From: Brachypodium distachyon
Lineage: Eukaryota > Streptophyta > Magnoliopsida > Poales > Poaceae
Reading direction: 5' to 3'
Assembly: GCF_000005505.3 (NCBI RefSeq)
Contig: NC_016131.3
Location: forward strand, 44,663,355-44,727,354
DNA length: 64,000 nt
Shown: positions 44,722-57,205 of the stretch, in pieces
How the letters are laid out: each line of letters begins with the position of its first letter
Numbering within the stretch: position 1 is the stretch's first letter
Position numbers and translations under genes: made by a program
The notes under the pieces: generated by a model
Databases searched by the model: none
The model's input: the letters and a program-made list of their open reading frames with translations, nothing else
Told to the model about the DNA's origin: nothing

Positions 44722-47700
44722 TGTAACATCACAAAATTTCAAACCTTTACATGTGCATTGCATCCATGAGCATCATGCCACAAATGCATGTTTGAATTCA
44801 AATTTGAATCTCAAAAGTCTTTAAAAGATTTGGTTTACACCCATTTGAGCTTTGGATTTTCAAACCATTAAGGTTCAAGTATAAAAGGGGTTTATTGCAA
44901 ATATGAGCTACCCCATAGTTTTTGGATAATTATTTGGAGTTGAAAACGTATTTTATTTTAAATAGATATATGGCCCTAAAGGCATTTATAGGGCAAATGT
45001 ATTTTTACATATTTTATTTTGAAGAGAAACTACTTCCAAAAGTTGTATCTTGGTAGAACATGATTTTACAAATTTTCTGAAATTTGTTTGGACCAATTTG
45101 GAGTTCAAACACAAAAGATATCAAAGAAATGAGAAAAACAAAAAAAGAAAAGGCCTAAAAGAAAAAAAAAAGGGGGTAAACCGGACCGGCCCGGCCAAAA
45201 TGGGCCGAACAGGCCCAGTCTGACCGCGCCCGACCGGCCCAGACCGCCCGGTCCACGCGCGCGCGCCCGCAGTCGCTGACAGGTGGGGTCCACCTGTCAG
45301 CTGCGTCTTCCCCGAAGGAAAGCGCCACCGTCCCCGCGCGCCGCTGCAATCTCCTCCTCCGGCCTTCCATTTTCATGCCCGAGCACGCCTTTAAAATCCC
45401 CGCGACCCCTCTGTCTTTCCCCCTTGTTTCCCCATCCAATCGCGCCGCCAGGCTGCCCCGATTTCTCGCCGGAGTCCGACCGCACCGCCCGCCCGTCTTC
45501 GTCCTCGGCGCCGACCCCGCCGTCCCCGACCGCGCCCCCGTCTCCATCGTACCGCGCCGCGTCTCCCCGTGAACTCCCCGCGTCACCAGCCTCGTCGGAG
45601 CACCCCGCCCGCCGCCCGCCCGTGGCCGCGCCGCCGTCCGCCGACCGCGCCGCCCGCTCGTCCCGTCCTAGGCGCCAACCCGCGCCGCTCGAGCTCCCGC
45701 CGACCGCAGCCCCCGTCTCTGCCGTGTCGCGCCGTCATCGCCCGTCACTTCCCCGTCGCGCCCCGACGCCGGAGCACCCCAGCGCCGCCCCGCCCGCGCC
45801 GCGCCGCCGCCGGTTTCCGTCGCCGAAACCCTAACCCGCCGGTGAGCTTCCCCCGATCGATCTCGTCCGTCCATCCATCTCCAACGGTGTAGATTAGATC
45901 GTCCTTATTCACTTAAACCGAACCGGTACCAACGAATAGGAATGCGCCACGTGGCACCCGATTTTATAAAATAAAAATGTAATTTTAATCCCCCGGAATT
46001 AATAAAAGGCACTTTTGCAGATAGGCCCCTGTAACTTCAAATGATCATAACTTTAAATCTGTTTGGCCAAATTTAGTGATCCACACCTTTTTGGAATCCT
46101 TAGGAAGTGTAGAATCTTTTGGCACTGTCCAATTTCAAATTTGAATATTTGAATCACATTGAAATTACAGATTAGGGTTTTATGCCATTTAAATCATAAC
46201 TAATTATTTAGAAGTCCTTTTTGAATGAAACCAGTGCCCAAAATTTTGTTTTAATGTCCTCTATCCAATGGGGCAGAGAAATAAATATTTTGAATTAAAT
46301 TGTTTTGCAGATGCAAATAAAACCTCATTTTAGGATTTAAATCCTAACTTTTGCTTTTGCTTAAAAACCCTAATTACCTGTGTTTAATTCTCAAGGCATT
46401 GGATCAGCAGATCACCCAAATAAAATAAACCAAACTCATGTCACATGTTTTGCATTGCATCATGACATACATATTCTTTTGCTTGTATGGTGTGTTTATG
46501 TATGTGTATGTTTGCCTGATTGTATAGTTTTCTCAGAGAGCGAACTGTGTGATTGTGAAGAGTGTCTGAATACCAACTACTATCAAGGCAAGTTCACTTT
46601 GACCATCATCCTATTACTTTATTATGCACTAGATTTTATTAGTTGCATGGTTAGGATTATTATTGTATCTATGCTAGCTATGATCCGTCGTAGTACTATA
46701 GGATACCCTTGGCCATGACTTCACCACCAATTGCCATCGTAGTAGTAAAATGCTATGGTATGATAATATACGAGGGTGGTATTATTATAATGTGATACTA
46801 TTGAATTACAATATGGTTTTTCCTAGTGTATGGCAAAACAAGTAATTCAATGAACCGTCCTGGGTGGGCTGCTTTGAGTATTCGGATGTCGTGACGTCAG
46901 GTCCATTTCTATGGGGCCCGCTGAGTCGTCTCTCTGTGTGATTCGGGAGCGTCCATGGTCGTCTCCCCGTGCGATTCGGGGAGCGCCTGCGTCACAATAT
47001 GGGATGCCACCCGGGATAACCAGAGACTGGACTAGTTTCCTGTTTAGTAGCTTCCAGTACAACCACATGGTATTATGGGCTCTGCCAGGATGGATGTAAG
47101 AAATATGAACCTGGATCCAAGGTGACATCGGTATGTAGCAGTGTAGGTTGGAACGCGTCCCTCAGGTGGTTTGGGGGAATATGTTCTGAAAATCCTGTAA
47201 TCGATGCCGTTGCTACTCTACCCTGAGGACAGCAAGGGATTAACACGTCGATTTCTTGTGGGTAAAGTGTACCACCTCTCGAGAGTGTCAAACTAAGTAC
47301 TTAGCCGTCTCCCCGGTTACGGATAATTATGAGCAACTAGATATTGGAGCTGTAAGGAAAGTCTCACTCATTCAAATTTCCTAATAAAATGAATGGTTTG
47401 AACTGGGTAGGAGCATTGATGTTTCTACTCAATGTGCCTAGGTTAATAGGAGCATGGGTGTTTCTACCCCGTGTCCAATAGAATTCAAAACTATTTGTCT
47501 AAAAATGATAGGATTTGAATAATGATTCTTTTATGCAAAATAGCCAAACCCCACCTAGCCAAACTATGCATGTACTTGGTAGGTCCTTTATAACTCTCGT
47601 GAGCTTGCCAATACATTCAAATGTATTGACCACGTAGTGGCTGCAATTAATAATGCAGGTGAAACCGACGATGAGTGAAGTTCGTCGTTTTGTCATGGGT

Positions 47701-48002
47701 CATGTGCTTACATTCCAACATGCTCTCACCTTGGAGTAGTGTGGCCCTTATGTTCTACCCTTTTCCGCTGCAGTATTTTGAAATATTGTTTTGTGATGTT
47801 GAAACAGTGTTTGTTTTATGCTGGCCCCAGAGGTCATGCGAGGTTGTAAGTACTATTAAATTCTGGATCGTGCGATGTAATAAAGTAATTTGACCTTTGC
47901 TTCTGTATATTTCATCATGAAACTGTGTGTGCTAGTGAGTCGATCCAGGGACTAGCACAGTAAGCACAGAGATCGAACCCTTGGTGAAGGGGGATCGCTT
48001 CA
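44722..48002 (+). mobile_element. Solo LTR G (Tekay/Del-like, diverged relative of E and H)
   Basis: 3281 bp, TGTAACATCACAAAATTTC to GGGATCGCTTCA, with target duplication CCACT at 44717-44721 and 48003-48007. It shares with E and H the LTR head, a GGTGAGC splice-donor word (45841-45847), the Cys-rich mini-exon and the block 'tctcgagagtgtcaa' near the 3' end. The GC-rich part 45240-45840 gives long Pro/Arg-rich frames on both strands that look compositional. No primer-binding site or gag-pol is present. Confidence 0.93.
46528..46587 (+). other. Conserved Cys-rich mini-exon in solo LTR G
   Basis: 60 nt between acceptor ...TTGTATAG and donor AG|GCAAGT. In the phase shared with E and H it codes SESELCDCEECLNTNYYQ. 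Confidence 0.62.
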
Positions 48003-48417
48003 CCACTGTACACGGTAGAAAAAATGGTTCGTAGGGTAGTCGCCCTAACCTTGCTAAGCAAGCCTAGGCCTGCTGATTAGACTCCTGTTGGTGCATTAAA
48101 TGCACAGCGCCCGCCGTCTCGTCCTGTCTTGACTGTTCTTGCAGGCCCCGCCTGCATACCCGAGCGCGGGTTGCTGGGGTGCCCCTTCCCGGCTAGCGCA
48201 CCTGCTAGTTGCCGGGAGGCGTTCCTTCAGCTTCCCGGGACCGGGGTTCCCGGGGGCTTTTGGTACTCAGCCCTTAGCTTCACCTTCACCAAGGGTCGTC
48301 TCCTCGAGGCAGGCCTCTCGGACTCATCGCTTCCCGGGAGTTCTTCCTGACGGGACTTCGTCACTGGCGACCCACGCGTCTCGTATTAGTGGGACCCCAT
48401 GGGCCACTGGTACGACA

Positions 48418-48838
48418 GTAGCCCCCGTGCATGGGCCGGCAGCCTTGAAGCTTCCAGCAAGTGCTATCCTCGGTCGGTTGGTCGGCTACGCCCTATCCAA
48501 CGCGTGGGTCCCAAGGGGGAACCCCCCTGGCACCCGGCCTCACGGGCCGCATTTATAGTTCCACTCCTCTGAGCGAAACGGTCGGGCGCACGATTTCGTG
48601 CCTTATCCCTCTTAGTCACCAGAGGGTTAAGGCCATGTCGCGCACCCCCCCCTCTTAATCCCCGATTCTTTAGGGCACTTTATTACCGATCGTGGGGGTG
48701 TCCTTTGCGGCCCGCCAGCCCCGATAAATACCCAAGGCCGGCGGCGGGCACTCCCCATTGCCTCTTGCTTCTACCATTGCCTCCTCCCAAGCTCTCCGCG
48801 CCCCCAATTCCGACCAGACCACCTCTCCACCTCCGCCG
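48418..48838 (-). other. Element F between 3' LTR and antisense gene
   Basis: Polypurine tract next to the LTR. ATAAATA at 48724-48730 lies 115 nt before the antisense ATG, the same distance as the TATA-like box of the B antisense gene. Confidence 0.65.
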
Positions 48839-51690
48839 ATGTCTTCCAAGGGTCAGAACCATCCCAAGGTGAGCACCAGCAAGGGGGAAAAGCGCGAGAA
48901 GGCCAGTAAGAAGGGGCTGTCAGATAGGGCCCGGAAGGATGAGGAAATGCGCGCTAAGTTCGCCTTCTCCCCCCCCCTCCCCGGGTACAACAGCTAGGGG
49001 GTCGACAAGTTGGTCTTGCGCTGGCCACCAAGCACAACGAGTACGGGCCGACGCGGATTCTCCCCGTCGGTGCGGAGCACGACGGGCAGTACTTCCGGAT
49101 CTTCGGGAGGTTCATCCTTGCCGGGTTCGTGCCGCCACACTCCTACTTCCTTTCAGCCATCATGGAGACCTACGGGCTCATCATGGCGCAGCTTCACCCC
49201 ACGTCGTTCTTCACACTGGCTGTCTTCCAACACCTCTGTGAAGCGCTCATGGGGGTGATGCCGTCGGTGGCATTATTCCGCCACTACTACTACCCGAGGG
49301 TGGAGAAGAAGGCTCCCCTGTCCTCAGGGGTTGTGTTCCGATTCCGCGACAGGATCAAGTCGGAGTTCATCGAGCTGGGGAAGAAAAAGATCGAGCACGA
49401 GTGGCGCCGCGACTGGTGCTAGGTGCGCACCGACGAGCTCCAAGAGTTCCACGAGGAGCTCCTCGGGCCTCCGAAGGACTCTGACTACTGGACGCTCCGC
49501 GACCAGAAGGACGAGGAGCTGGCCCCAATATGTGCGAAGATCAAGGCGCTCCGTGAGGCTGGGCTCACGGACACGGATGTGGCGCGCCACTTCATCGGGA
49601 GGCGCGTGGCTCCCCTACAGCGGCGCTCACATCCGGCATGGATGTACACCGGGGCCGGCTGTAGCGCACGGACCTCCTCCCGGGGGAAGTGCAGTTCTGG
49701 GTGAAGGGCATCACCGGCGAGGACGACCTTACAAGCTGCCCCCGCTTGGACCGCACCCGCTCCACGCCGGGATCCCGAACCCGGGAGCCCGGGATCTCCC
49801 GCTCTGCGACGAGTGGGGGATCGTGGAAGACCCCTCGGCGCAACCCTCCCCCCCCCCCCCCCCCCCGCGCAGCCCAGGCCCCAGAGGGGCAAGGAGCCGG
49901 CTGCCGACTCGGGGAAAGGGGGCCAAGGCCAGGCCCTGGGCGTTGAAGGAGACCTCAGCGACGACGACGACGACGCTCCCCCGGTAGCCGGCGGGGTCGC
50001 GTCGGAGGAGGCCGACGAGGAAGTCGATATCTCCCTGGTGAGGCGGTCCGCGGCGGAGCGAGCGGGCAGGCAGGAGGCGGGCCCGCAGCCTCAGGAGCCT
50101 CACGGCAACGCGGGGGCTGGGGCCTCCGGCGGCAGCGATGCGGCTGCAGCAGCCACCCCGACCATCCCAGCGGCGCCAACAGCTCTCCCCGTGCGAAGCG
50201 GCCCTCCGGCGAGGAGCATCCTGGCGGACAGGGTGCTCAAGCTCAAACCGGCGGGGTAAGTTCAATGTTGTCCAAAACGCTTTTGATTTCACAAAGTTTT
50301 TTTGTGCGCCTGACTAACTTGTTCTTGTTCTTTTCAGTTCGTCGAGGAAGAGGGGGCAGACCAGCACGTCGCCGGCAGCCCCGACCAAGAAGCCCCGCCC
50401 GGCATCGGGCGGTGGCGACGGAGACGCCGCTGACGCGGCTGCTGTGACAGCGGCAGCGGCCGCTAGGGACCCGAGGGTCCCCGATTCGAGCTCGCAGGGC
50501 TCCGACCCGGCGGTAGGTATGTGCGAGTTCCCACCCTTCCTTTATTCACCTGCTTCGTCTCCCGTACTTGACGTAGGTGCTCTTTGTGCAGTTGCCGGGG
50601 AGGTTCCGGCTGCGCTCGCGCCCACAGATGTGCGGGTAATCGACCTCACCGGTGAGGTCGATGACGATGCTCTGGCGGAGGTTGCCTCCGTCGGAGCCCT
50701 TCAGCAATTGGCCATGGCGCCCACTGGGGCCGTGACTGCTGCCGCAGGTGACGCCACGCAGGGGGCGCCATCAGAGGCGGGTGACACGGAGCAGCCTCCG
50801 CCAGCCGGAGCAGGCAGCTGTGCCCTGGAGAAGCCCCCGAGCCCCCAGCCTGCCCCTTCGGGCGGGAAGGGAGCAGCGGGCTTCTCCAGGCCGAGGGTGC
50901 CCTGGAGAAGCCCCCGAGCCCCCAGCTGGAGACGGCTGCTGCAACGGCAGCCGAAGCCTCAACGCGCCGGGAGAAGGAACTACAGGACCAGGCCCGCTCC
51001 TGGGAGCATGAGCTTGCGGGGCAGCTCAAGGCCGCCCAAGATGCCGGCTCGTCCCTTCAGGGCGAGCTCGACACGGTGCGACAGGAACTCCGGCTGATCG
51101 ACGACGACAACACCAAGAAGGCATCCGAGATTGGCAGGCTGAAGTCCATGTGCCGCGAGCACAAGCGGCAGGCCTAGAAGGCTCGCGGTGCGTGCACCGA
51201 GCTGCGGGCCCGCAGGACAGGGGAGGACGGGGGAGGTGGCCAGGCTGAAGAAATTGGCGGATTCGGCGGTGGAAGCGCTGTAGGGATTTGACATTCCCGT
51301 GGCTTCCTTCGATGGGGCAGACATGGGGAGCTTCACTTCCTTCTTTGCTGACTTCGTCTGTCAGTTGAGCGGCCTGCAGAGCTGCGTGACAGCCTTCGGG
51401 GATCGGCAAGTCGGCCTTGCGGCCGAGTAGGTCGCCGAGCAAATTCTCACCCGGGTCCACTCTGCCCACCCTGACTTCCCATTCGAGTCGGTCTTCGACG
51501 CCTGGTCGGACGAGGAAGAGGCCAAGACCCATCGGGAGGTGGTGCAGGGCGTCGTGGACGAGATGGTGGCGCGGATGCAGGGCAAGGTCGATGAAGATGA
51601 AGCCGCTGCTGAGGAGGTTGCCGGAGAAGCCCTCGATGCCGTGGATGCACCCGACACCGACGTAGCCGCCCCGGGAGCACCTCCCGCATG
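48839..51690 (+). pseudogene. Antisense gene (aORF) of element F
   Basis: ATG 48839 (MSSKGQNHPK). The Transposase_28-type domain is present in pieces: GFVPPHSYFLSAIMETYGLI, AQLHPTSFFTLAVFQHLCEA, SVALFRHYYYPR, SSGVVFRFRD, HEWRRDWC, then WMYTG. Stops follow PGYNS (48995-48997) and RRDWC (49420-49422), and the frame changes near 49020-49130. Acidic linker LSDDDDDAPP at about 49950. Introns 50256-50337 (GTAAGT...TTTTCAG) and 50513-50591 (GTAGGTATG...TGTGCAG). Coiled-coil C-terminal part to about 51690. Orthologous to the B antisense gene. Confidence 0.82.
49848..49866 (+). repeat. Poly-C run of 19
   Basis: An uninterrupted C tract in the Pro-codon linker of the F antisense gene. Such runs are prone to length error in sequencing and assembly, so the frame around it should not be trusted. 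Confidence 0.9.
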
Positions 51691-52218
51691 ATTGTCTGTT
51701 GTTTTTTTATTTTCCTGCAAGTGGCGCATGGCGCCTTAGAACTTTTATGTTAGCTTTCCCTTATGACCGCAAGTGTTATTTGTCAACTTGTTTTGCTCAA
51801 GCTTCAATATATCCGATGCCACTTTTATATGCTTCTTTGTCTAAGACTAGCTGGCCAAGGAGTGGCTCTGTCCTTCTCGTGTTCTAACCTTGCGTACCCG
51901 GAGACTCGCCAACCACGTGCTTGGCCAGATTAGGGACCCAGGACGGACCCACGGTGCCGACCTAGGACCAAACAGCAGCAGCTAGTCACTCTGCCTGCGG
52001 GTTAACTACCCCAGCACGCACGCCTCCGGGTCGGACCCGCGAGCCACATGTGGGGAGCATCCTCACCCCGCAAGCGTCCTTCCTACGGTCCGGCAACACG
52101 GGGACCGAGCTTACCTCAGTAAGCCAGCGTTACTAAAGGGAAAAAACCAAGGACCCAAAATGAGATACTTAGCTTCCCGTTCTCTTTGGTCTTGTAGCAC
52201 CTTGTTGAGAGCCGTGGC
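51691..52218. other. Element F non-coding region between antisense gene and hairpins
   Basis: 51895-52110 shares phrases, inverted, with B 13030-13300 ('gggacccaggacggaccc', 'accccgcaag'). No gene seen. Confidence 0.5.
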
Positions 52219-52417
52219 AAGGACGCTGTGGTAGTGCACCCTCCAGCGGCATGCGTGGAGGCATGCACCACCACAACGTCTTCGCGATGCCCCTTGCCCA
52301 CTGCATCGCCATTTCTGGTGTCGATCCATAAGAGATGTGGTAGGGCCGCGATGATGGGAACACCCTCAGCGACAAGCGTAGAGGGATGCACCACCATCGC
52401 CTCTCTGCGACATCTCT
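52219..52417. repeat. Two hairpin-forming inverted repeats in element F
   Basis: First 52219-52282: arms of 27-29 nt around AGTGCACC / GCATGCACC with a few mismatches. Second 52331-52417: arms of about 37 nt, AGAGATGTGG... against ...CATCTCT, less perfect in the middle. Arm words match those in the B array, and the position between pol end and antisense gene end is the same. Confidence 0.78.
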
Positions 52418-53148
52418 TGTTTTCTTGCCCGTTGTTGGTGTTGCACTTGCTCCGGTCCCTTTAAATAGCCGAAGCACTGCCCTTGCCTCCACACGCGTGC
52501 CCTTGCCTCCACATGCGCGGGACCACCTGTCGCCGCGTGGAGGCACTGGCCCTGTCCCAGTTTCCTGCATCAAGCCTCGAAGTAATTGCCATATATGTAC
52601 AACTTATTTGCAAGACGACGACACCCGTGACCACCCCACGAGCATCACAGTGTGCCTTCGCCTCATCTTTAACCTGCATGTCAGATTCCTGCAGTGCCCA
52701 AGGTGCATAGCGAATTTTTTTCGAAATGCACGAAAAACAGTATAAACTGGATAACCGATAACCTCCTGCCTCCCAGCCCCCGGGCACAGAAGAGTCGACC
52801 TCAGCCTGGGGTGTGAGCATCTTTCTGTTCCCATGGTGCCTCGCTGGCATGTAGCACGTTGCGCACGGGTCCGGCAACTGCTAGGCCTCGTTCCGAGGTG
52901 TCCCGGCAACGAGCTTGGTTTTCGGGGTTCCGGCAGCCCCCTGCTCATAGCCCAAGACGAGGAGACAATTCTGTGCACCTAGAGCTGGAGACAGAAGCAT
53001 TCATAAATAGCAAAGCACAATATTCATTGAAGCAACACTTATCTTTATTCAACTTTGTGCTAGCGGATTACAATCGGGCCCTGCCCGGCTACACTAGCTT
53101 AAAGAGGCACGCTGCCGCAGCATCACCCGTGGGTAAGGCGCCACCGTT
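52418..53148 (-). other. Element F region after integrase, no gene seen
   Basis: Non-coding. Contains inverted matches to B 11570-11740. No open frame of interest. Confidence 0.45.
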
Positions 53149-54417
53149 TCATGGGTAGAACTTGCGCAGGTGCTCAATGTTCCAACTATTGGGCACCGGC
53201 AAGCCTTCTTCGGTTTCCAGCCGGACAGCCCCCGGTCTGGTCACCTGCACTACCCAGAAAGGGCCTTCCCAGATTGGAGTCAACTTGTTCCCGGTCTTCG
53301 TTCCTTGTATCCGGCGCAGGACGAGGTCTGCAACCTCGAGCCACCAGGGACAGACTCTCCTGTCGTGATAATGACGGAGTCCCTGCTGGTAGCTTGCAGC
53401 TCGCACAGCAGCCCGGCATCGAATCTCCTCGATGAAGGTCAGGTCATCAATCCTCTGCGTGTGTTGGCTCTTGTCGCCGTACGCGCGTACCCGAGGTGAC
53501 CCATACTTGAGCTCGAGGGGCAGCACAGTTTCTGCCCCGTAGACGAGGGTAAACGGAGTTTGACCCGTCGCCCGACTTGGTGTGGTCCGCAACGACCACA
53601 GCACAGGCTGGAGTTCTTCAACCCAGTGTTTCCTGTGGCCCTTGAGCTTGTCAAAGGTTCTTGTTTTGAGCCCCCGCAGCACTTCTGCGCTGGCTCGCTC
53701 AACTTTCCCATTGCTCCTCGGATAAGCAACAAAGGCAAAGTGAATCTTAGTGCCCACGTCCTCGCAGTAAGCTTAGAACACCGCACTAGTGAATTGCGTG
53801 CCGTTGTCGGTGATGATGCCGTTAGGCACATTAAACCGGCACACAATGCCCTTGAAAAACTTGATGGTCGCCTGTGCCGTGATGGCTCGGACAGGCTCCA
53901 CCTCGATCCACTTCGAGAACTTGTCGATGGCCACGAGCAGGTACTCGTAGCCGCCCACTGCTCTCGGCAACTTGCCGACGATGTCCAGCCCCCAGACCGC
54001 GAACAGCCACGAGGATGGGATGACTTGCAGGGCTTGCGCTGGTTGGTTGCTCTTCTTGGCATGGAACTGGCACACTTCACAGGTCTTGACTAATTGCTCA
54101 GCATCGGCTAGTGTTGTCGGCCAGTAGAAGCCATGCCGGAACGCTTTCCCAGCCAGTGCCCTGGAGGCCACATGGTGCGAGCATGTGCCTCGATGTATAT
54201 CCTCCAGCAACGTGCGCCCTTCCTCCTGGGACACGCAGAGGAGCATGACTCCATTAGGACGCCTCCAGTAGAGTTCTCCGTCCACCAGGGCATACATCTT
54301 GGCTTGCCGGGCTACTCGCTCCGCGGCAATGTCTTCCTCCGGGAGGGTCCCGTCCTTGAGGTAGCGAACAATATCCGTCCCCCAGAGTGGTGGCTCCCGA
54401 CTAGTGTATGCCACCAA
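53149..54417 (-). pseudogene. Element F integrase
   Basis: Zinc domain TCSHH ... CEVCQF, catalytic core GLDIVGKL, ITDNGTQFTS, NGKVERA, and the C-terminal LRRIQGTKTGNKL and WNIEHLRKFYP ending at 53149. One stop after TSAVF (at about 53775) splits it into two open parts of 214 and about 202 codons. All three catalytic acidic residues remain. Confidence 0.93.
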
Positions 54418-54919
54418 CTTGGCGGCATGGTCCCCGCAGCTGCAGGGTCACCTTGAGTTGCCGGAGGGGCTTCCCCGGCAACTATCTTGGGGTCGACAGA
54501 GATCTTTGACTGCCTCTGCACGAACACCCCAGGAGGCACCTTGCTACGTTCCGCTGCCCACTTGGACAGTTCATCCGCAACAAAGTTGTCCTTGCGCTTT
54601 ACGTGCTCAAATCGAAGTCCTTTGAACTTGGACTCCAATTTCCGCACTTCCTCCACGTACGCTGCCATCTGAGGGCAGTCATAGTCCTTATTTACCAGGT
54701 TGATCACGAGTTGGGAGTCCCGCGAACAACCAAGCGCTTGATGTCGAGGGCGATTGCCGCGCGCAGCCCGGCAAGTAGTCCCTCGTACTCTGCTGTGTTG
54801 TTGGTGGAGTTGGCGAAGTCGAGTTGTATCATGAACTTGAGCTGGTCTCCAGTGGGCGACTCAATCACCACTCCGGCACCGGCGCCCTGCAAGCAGAAGG
54901 CGCCATCGAAGTACATGAC
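54418..54919 (-). pseudogene. Element F second (archaeal-type) RNase H
   Basis: MYFDGAFCLQGAGAGVVIES, NNTAEYEGLLAGLRAAIA and LRFEHVKRKDNFVADELSKW, in two frames with a change at about 54705. A stop at about 54920 separates it from the first RNase H. Confidence 0.9.
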
Positions 54920-56470
54920 CTAGTACCCTTCGTCCAATCTGCCGGGAAGGCTCGCTTCCGGCTCTTCTTCCTCTATGCTTGTCGATGTCCACTCTGTGAT
55001 GAAGTCAGCGAGAACGGTGCTCTTGATGCTCTTGGTGTTTGTGAAGGGCAGGCCGAACTCCGCCAGCTCCATCCTCCACTCGGCCACTCTTCCGGTGGCT
55101 TCACGGTTAGTGAGGGCCCTCTGCAGACAGAATCCCGACACCACCGTGATGCTGTGTGCCTGAAAGTAATGGCGCAGCTTCCTTGAAGCGAGCAGGATCC
55201 CGAGCAAAAGCTTCTGGACCTGCGGGTACCGTACCTGGGCATCGCGCAGCACCGTGCTAACGAAGTACACGGGACACTGCACCGTCTGTATAGGCCGTCC
55301 CTCGGATCCAAGGGCAGAGGAGGTAGCCGGGGGTTCCTTCAGCTCGCCGGGAGCCCCCGGCCCTTCCATCACAGCCCCCGGGACTTGCTCTTCCCTCTCA
55401 GCTACGAGCACAGAGCTCACTACCTGGTCCATCGCTGCCAGGTAGAGCAGCAACGGCTCGCCCGGCTTGGGGGCGACGAGGACCGGTGGCGATTTCAGGT
55501 ATCTCTTCAAGTCCTGGAACGCCGCTTCCGCCTCGGGAGTCCAATTGAATGGACCCTTCTTCTTCATCACCTTGAAGAAAGGCAAGGCTCGATCACCCAG
55601 CCTTGATATGAAACGCCCAAGCGCCGCAATGCACCCGTTGAGGCGTTGGACGTCTTTGACCTTGCGGGGTGCATCCATCTTCTCAATTGCCTCGATCTTC
55701 TGTGGGTTGGCTTCGATTCCCCTGTGAGAGAGCAAGAAGCCCAGGAAGTGCCCCGAGTCCACACCGAACGTGCACTTCTCGGGGTGAAGCTTGAGCTTGA
55801 CCCTGCTGAGGTTCTTGAACGTCTCCTGCAGGTCGCCGACAAACGAGTCCCTACGCCGCGACTTGACGACGATATCATCCATGTAGGCCTCGATATTCCG
55901 GCCTAGCTGGGGTCCCAAACACTCGCGCGAGGCGCGCTGAAATGTCGAGCCCGCGTTCTTCAGCCCGAAAGGCATGCACGTGTAACAGTAGCAGCCAACC
56001 GGGGTGATAAACGTTGTTTTCTCCTCGTCTTCGACTGCCATCATAATCTGATGGTAGCCGAAGAAGGCATCTAGAAAGCACAAAGACTCACAACCTGCTG
56101 TAGAATCTACTATTTGATCGATTCGGGGTACAGGGAAGGTGTCCTTAGGGCATGCACGATTAAGATCAGTAAAATCTACACACATGCACAATTTATTTCC
56201 AGCCTTAGGGACTACAACAGGGTTCGCTAACCAAGTGGGGTACAACACTTCCCTGATTGCCCCAGCGTTCTTGAGCTTCTCCACTTCCTGCTGGATGAAG
56301 TCTTTGTGTTCTTGTGCTTGCCGGCGAACCTTCTGCTTGACGGGCCGCGCGTCCGGCCGCACCGCCAGCCGATGCTCGATCACCTCCCTGGGGACTCTGG
56401 GAAGATCTGACGGCTCCCAAGCGAACACGTCAGAGTTCTCCCGGAGGAAGGCGATGAGGGCGCTTTCCTA
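54920..56470 (-). pseudogene. Element F reverse transcriptase and first RNase H, one long open frame
   Basis: Open from ESALIAFLRENSDVFAWEPS, directly after a TAG (about 56471-56473), to a stop at 54920, more than 500 codons. RT blocks TWLANPVVVPK, MCVDFTDLNRACPKDTFPVP, FLDAFFGYHQI, PFGLKNAG and YMDD at 55885-55874; RNase [47 protein letters not shown]. The best preserved Tat RT in the window. Confidence 0.95.
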
Positions 56471-56473
56471 TTT

Positions 56474-57205
56474 GTCGTCAAGGCTCGCACCGATGGAAAC
56501 GGTGCTTGCCTCGTTGCCGGCATGTAGGGGCACCTTCTTGACATTGGTGCCCTCCTCCTTTAGCTTCGTGCCCTTTCTTACACGTGGGCCAAAGCTGGAG
56601 CTGCCCCCGGCATCCTATCCGGGAGCGGCTCGCGGCTTCTTCTGTGCGGGTTGTTCACCCACAAGTGGATCCTCGCTCCCGACAACGTCGTAGTCGCCGA
56701 GATCCGCCACTGCGGAGGTCTTCACGACCTCGCCCACGCACCAAGCAGCGTCCTTCAGGTCGCACTTGATGGAGAGTACACCGTATGTTGATGGCATCTT
56801 CATCACGCCATAGGCGCAATGGGTTGCCGCCATGAACTTGATCAGCGCTGGCCCCAATGATCCCGTTGTATGGCAACAGGGTGTGAGCCACATCAAAAAC
56901 GATGTGCTCAGTCCGGAACGCTTCCGGGAACTGAAGGTCACCGGGAGCGTGATTCGCCCCATGGGTTGCACCACTCCGGGGTTGATCCCTTCAAACGGGT
57001 CGGTGGGCTTCATCTGCTCCAGGGGCAGCTGAAGCTTCTCCACCAGCTTGGCGGATAGCAGGTTGAGGCCTGCCCCGCTGTCCACCAGTACCTTGGTCAC
57101 CGTCACATTGTTTATGATCGGCGACACCACGAGGGGGAGTACCCCTGACCCAAGGGACGGATCGGGTGATCGTCCGAGTTGAAGGTGATCGACACGTGCG
57201 ACCAC
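56474..57205 (-). pseudogene. Element F protease
   Basis: VLVDSGAGLNLLSAKLVEKL has the normal D-S-G active site. A two-step frame slip removes the normal reading around 56925-56860 (the phrase LPYNGIIG occurs in another frame), then HCAYGVMKMP returns. There is a TAG near 56613 and a second TAG at the protease-RT border; both are in the RT frame. Confidence 0.88.

Larger units (their letters stand above)
44402..48417 (-). repeat. 3' LTR of element F, interrupted by solo LTR G
   Basis: LTR pieces 44402-44721 and 48008-48417. Compared with the 5' LTR it lacks about 126 bp corresponding to 63257-63382, including the TATA box; the junction is at about 44607. Its end ATACGACA-type terminus at 48417 adjoins the polypurine tract GGGGGCTAC (48426-48418 on the minus strand). 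Confidence 0.92.

Noticed and set aside
45155..45892. Several long Pro/Arg-rich open frames on both strands in solo LTR G
   Set aside because: Overlapping frames on both strands in about 75% GC DNA are expected by composition; none has a domain.
49848..49866. The C19 run as a functional i-motif
   Set aside because: It lies in a run of Pro codons in a decayed gene and may be a sequencing or slippage product.
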